Under the pieces are notes generated by a model. That model saw only the letters and a list, made by a program, of their open reading frames with translations. It was not told the DNA's origin and did no database searches. From NCBI GenBank assembly GCA_911728435.2, contig OU452203.1, positions 23,500,134-23,564,133 of the forward strand: a DNA stretch of 64,000 nucleotides, written 5' to 3'. Shown piece by piece: positions 60,501-64,000 of the stretch (position 1 is its first letter; each line of letters opens with the position of its first letter). The translations under genes were made by a program, and so were the position numbers. Origin of the DNA: Apoderus coryli (Eukaryota > Arthropoda > Insecta > Coleoptera > Attelabidae).

Positions 60501-61150
60501 CATAAAAAATTACTATTTCTATTTTTTATTCTCAAAATAAAGTTAGTAGCAAGTTTTAAGGTCTTCAACCAGGAGGAGTCGAATTAGATTAGTATTTTGC
60601 TGTAAATTTTTGTGTGAAACGACTAATAAGCATTTACGTTGGACATTTTTGAGCTGTTTTTTTTTTTGCATTTCAATAAATATTTTTTTCTCTTTTATAT
60701 CGCTTCTTTTTATGTTTAAAAAAAAAAAAGAACACGAAACTCCACGTCTAAAGTTGCATATATCCTCGTCGCCAAAGTTGTTGTCTGTTATTTGCAATTC
60801 GGGAGGACAGTGGGACGGTCATAAACCGAACGAGAATTTCGGGAGATCTATTATAGGGGTTGGGTGGCAGGATGGAAGTGGGAAAGCAACGAGGGGTGAA
60901 GTAAAAGAACCTCGTCGCCGCCGGATTGTGCATCAATGCATCGGAAGCCCGCCAGACAAAACACCATCGATCCAAAGTCGGCGACGGTAGCGACGGGGGG
61001 TGTAAGATGCGTGCAAAGTGCGCACACGGCCAACTACGACGTCGCTTTTTCGGACAAAGAAACAAAGGAAAGGCAAGCCCGAAATTCATTTCCTGCTATA
61101 ATACCTGGTGGATACTATCCCGGCTGATAATCGAATTACGTTAAACTAAA
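60501..61150. other. GC-rich island (60740-61130) of unknown function
   Basis: Between about 60770 and 61100 the base composition changes to GC- and CpG-rich, unlike the flanks. Overlapping frames on both strands (for example 60610-60990 plus, 61089-60748 minus) have biased composition but no recognised domain. It may be a promoter/first-exon region of a gene outside this window or an element fragment. Confidence 0.35.
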
Positions 61151-62492
61151 ACAAATACGCAATATGCGTATTATTTGATGAGGGTTGTTGTTCATTGATT
61201 TAAAAATAATTTTCGTATTATTTTTATTGTATTATGTATTTTTGTTTTAAATTTTAATTATTTAAATAAAATTAATTTGTTGGTTTGTTCATTTGGAAAA
61301 ATATACGAGGTGAGACGAAAAATTGGCTCATCCTATAATAGTACATTATTCTTTCGCTATAGGGGTTGACTAGAAAAGGGGTAAGAAGGAGGAGAGGGGT
61401 GGTTATGGGCGACAGAAGGGTAGGTATATACGGAATAGGCCATAAAAGCGCAGCATGCAGAAATAACACGTTCTAGGCGGAAGTGAGATGATCCACTTGA
61501 TCACCTCTATAACACAGTGGTGTTGGTACTAGTTTTAATACAACCAATTTAAAATTAAATAAAAAATCGTTTGAAATTTATTTATATTTTAGATGAATGT
61601 GATTATCAAAGAAAATTTGCAATGATACCACACAACAATATTTCAACCGCTCGTTTGCAACGTTTTCATTTGTTTTTTGAACACAGTGGCGTTTTTTTTT
61701 AATATAAAATCATTTTATGTTTACATTTGCTCTGCTGCTTTCTATAATATAATTTTTAAAATGACTATAAAGTTAAATTTGGTTCTTCGAGCTACCTCTT
61801 TTGAAATAAAGGATGCCTGGTAACTAAACTAGCGATTATATTGACATAAATTGTTTGAATCATATAATTAGGTATTAATATTCACATAAGCTGTTTTTAA
61901 TGAAACACTTTTTTGAAGTTACCAAGCAATTTTGGGAAAAACTTATTCCACCTTCAACAAAAACATCCAAAGAATGTCTAATACTTAATAAGACTCTAGG
62001 TTTGACTGAATTTCACCCTGTATAAAAAAGTTTTATATGTTATTTTGAATTAAAATTATTGTGGTTTATTGGAATTTAAAAACTTTTTATAGTTTCAAAA
62101 TGTTTAAACTTAGTCTTTAACAAGTTACACCACTGCACTGGCAGAAAATATATGTCGCATCGTCTCTATTCTCGTGGTAGAGCAGTTTCGCAAGAAATGA
62201 CTGCTCCCTATAGAGCTCGTCTCAAAATATCGTTCTCTAGATAACGAAAGACAACTTGCTCTATTTTTCATTATATTTTTTTATGTTAGATATACTATAC
62301 GTTTTGCTTCCTCAATAGTATCTAATTAGGTAGATATTATATGAAAATCATAAATTGTATTGTTGGTATCGAATATTTACTTTTGGTGTTAGGCATACAT
62401 GTCACATTCCGAATTTATTGTAGTTTTTCATTCCTAGCGAATGAACCGTTCAAAAATTTATAACTTGTCTAAGTTATGAACTACATAATATA
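61151..62492. other. Interval without genes
   Basis: A G-rich patch at 61370-61480; otherwise AT-rich. ACCCTGTATAAAA near 62017 is an isolated mariner-like terminus. Confidence 0.4.
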
Positions 62493-63170
62493 CAGGGTGT
62501 CCGAAAAAACATTTCCCAACCTTTCAGGGGACCATTTTGAATATTGAAACTAGATAAATCTTTCACTTGGAATTAATAATTTAAATCTGGTCATCCTTGA
62601 TAAAAACAGATTCATGCAAAGACAAAATCTGCATCCTTATCATATAAAGCCGATTTTTTAAATTGCCTGGACGCAAGTGAAGACATTTTTAAACAAGTAC
62701 TGTAGAGTGATGAAGCCCATTTTAACCAGCAACGAGTGTTCAATCAGCACAGCTTGCATTGTTGGAATTACGAAAATCAGCACCAAGTTAGTTAATCACA
62801 TAAGCAAGCACGCTGGAGCTTAAATGTGTGGCTTTGTCTGTTGGTAAATAGGATAATAGAACCACAGTTTCTACCTAGGATACCAAACGAAACGAAAACT
62901 ATGCCAATTTTTACGATAACAGATTACCAACTCTTCTGGAAGAACTTCCTTTAGTACAGCGGCCAAATATTGTATTTCAACATGATGGTGCACCTGCCCG
63001 TTATTCTCGAAATGTTTGAGAGTTATTAAATCGACGTTTTCTCAACCAATGGATCGATCGTGGAGGACCTATTTCTTGGCCTCCTAGGTAAATAAATAAA
63101 TGATTTTTGTCTTATTTTTGGTCATAGATTCTACCCTCAAAGGGTGGGGAATGTTTTTTGGGACACCCTG
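62493..63170 (+). mobile_element. Internally deleted mariner relic with TIRs
   Basis: TA at 62491-62492 and 63171-63172; TIRs CAGGGTGTCC(G/C)AAAAAACAT of about 31 bp. The interior has transposase scraps: SDEAHFNQQ (first Asp, about 62708), QHDGAPARYS (second Asp, about 62978) and WIDRGGPISWPPR, where the sequence jumps to the right end just before the third Asp. Several stops and frameshifts. Related in motif style to the DD41D elements. Confidence 0.8.
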
Positions 63171-63172
63171 TA

Positions 63173-63653
63173 TAAACAATTATATCAATTATTATTATTT
63201 TCTTCTTGTAAAATCATTATTGATTAACAAATTTTTGAGAAAGATGCTTTTTGAGTTTTACTTAAAATGTAGAGTTAATTTCTTTTACGTTGTAAAATAG
63301 ACAAATGGCATTTTACATGGAGCCTCTTAAGTGGTGAGTGCTCTTAGGATAGCTAAGGCATGATTGTATTTTATCACAAAGAAAAATTATTGAGAAAACT
63401 TCTGAATTGATTGTAAAAAAGTAAAAGTATGTAAAACTAATAAAGGTTATGTGGTAACTATATGTTTGATAATAAAGGAATTGGTTAAGGAAGTGTTTAT
63501 TGGGTATCACTGATAGTAAAATTTTGTGGAGCAAACGTCGTTTGATTTATAAACAAGAGCACAGTTTAATATACAGTTACTTCACTTCGTGTCGGAACGT
63601 TTTATCTCTCTGTCTACAAAGCAATTCGCCGCACTTATAATTGTAGTATAGTA
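63173..63653. other. AT-rich interval
   Basis: No gene recognised. Confidence 0.4.
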
Positions 63654-64000
63654 GGGGCATGTTTTTTAAGTAAGTACCGTTTTGGAATTAAAAAAAGGCG
63701 TGCAAAGATATCGCAATAATTTTATTTTTACATGAAAGCCTGTACCTTAATCTACTTTTCTACATAATTTCCGTGAATATTGAGGCACTTGTCATAACGT
63801 GGCACCAGTTTTTGCATACCCTCCTCATAAAATTCTGCCGCCTGACTTGTTAACCACTGTATCACAAATGTTTTGACTTCGTTATTGTCTTGAAGACGCT
63901 GACCACCCAGGTGTTTCTTCAAGTGCAGGAACAAATGGTAGTCGCTGGGCGCCAGATCAGGGCTGTATGGAGGATGATCTAGAGTTTCCCATTTAAAAGA
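63654..64000 (-). mobile_element. Mariner copy cut by the window end
   Basis: Starts GGGGCATGTTTTTTAAGTAAG and matches 58165-58510 almost base for base, including the C-terminal LVPRYDKCLNIHGNYVEK. It has a frame break near 63935. The rest lies beyond base 64000, so whether it is full-length is unknown. Confidence 0.8.

Noticed and set aside
60610..61144. 126-aa and overlapping ORFs in the GC-rich island as protein genes
   Set aside because: Frames on both strands are equally open because of GC bias, and none contains a recognised motif.

Overview
The window looks like nuclear DNA of an insect: AT-rich, with short GT-AG introns, an arthropod-type housekeeping gene set and a heavy load of non-LTR (LINE) and Tc1/mariner, hAT and pogo-like elements. 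A beetle is possible but unproven. Nothing bacterial or viral was recognised.

Layout. Bases 1-14,350 are almost entirely transposon-derived: a pogo/Tigger relic, a LINE interrupted by a structurally complete mariner-type element with 352-bp terminal inverted repeats, an RNase H-bearing LINE end, several truncated LINEs, tandem repeats, and a hAT-like element nested inside another. Bases 14,567-35,000 are the gene-rich core. It holds an EF-hand (calexcitin/sarcoplasmic-Ca-binding-like) gene (-), proteasome alpha-2 (-), Peter pan/SSF1 (+), TRMT11 (-, with a LINE in one intron), prefoldin subunit 2 (-), PWP2 (+) and Van Gogh/strabismus (+). Complete exon-by-exon models close in frame for PSMA2 (234 aa), ppan (460 aa), TRMT11 (463 aa), PFDN2 (146 aa), PWP2 (888 aa) and Vang (575 aa). 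Bases 35,000-64,000 contain no gene I can recognise. They carry truncated LINEs, two sister copies of a DD41D mariner broken in different places, a fold-back mariner derivative, palindromic islands, and one GC-rich island of unknown role.

How the genes relate. PWP2 (small-subunit processome) and Ppan/SSF1 (large-subunit assembly) both serve ribosome biogenesis, TRMT11 modifies tRNA, and PSMA2 and PFDN2 serve protein turnover and folding. This is a compact block of growth genes with two divergent (head-to-head) pairs, PSMA2/ppan and PFDN2/PWP2, and one tight tail-to-tail pair, ppan/TRMT11. Vang (planar cell polarity) and the EF-hand gene flank the block and have no evident functional tie to it.

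The most unusual structures are the long-TIR DD41D mariner at 2617-4703, the nested hAT elements with a captured LINE fragment (12902-14344), the fold-back mariner (58165-59091), the hairpin clusters near 51.9 and 60.3 kb, and an inverted-repeat unit containing a hammerhead-ribozyme-like core near 55.4 kb. Exon borders were read by eye from splice motifs and reading frame and may be off by a base or two.
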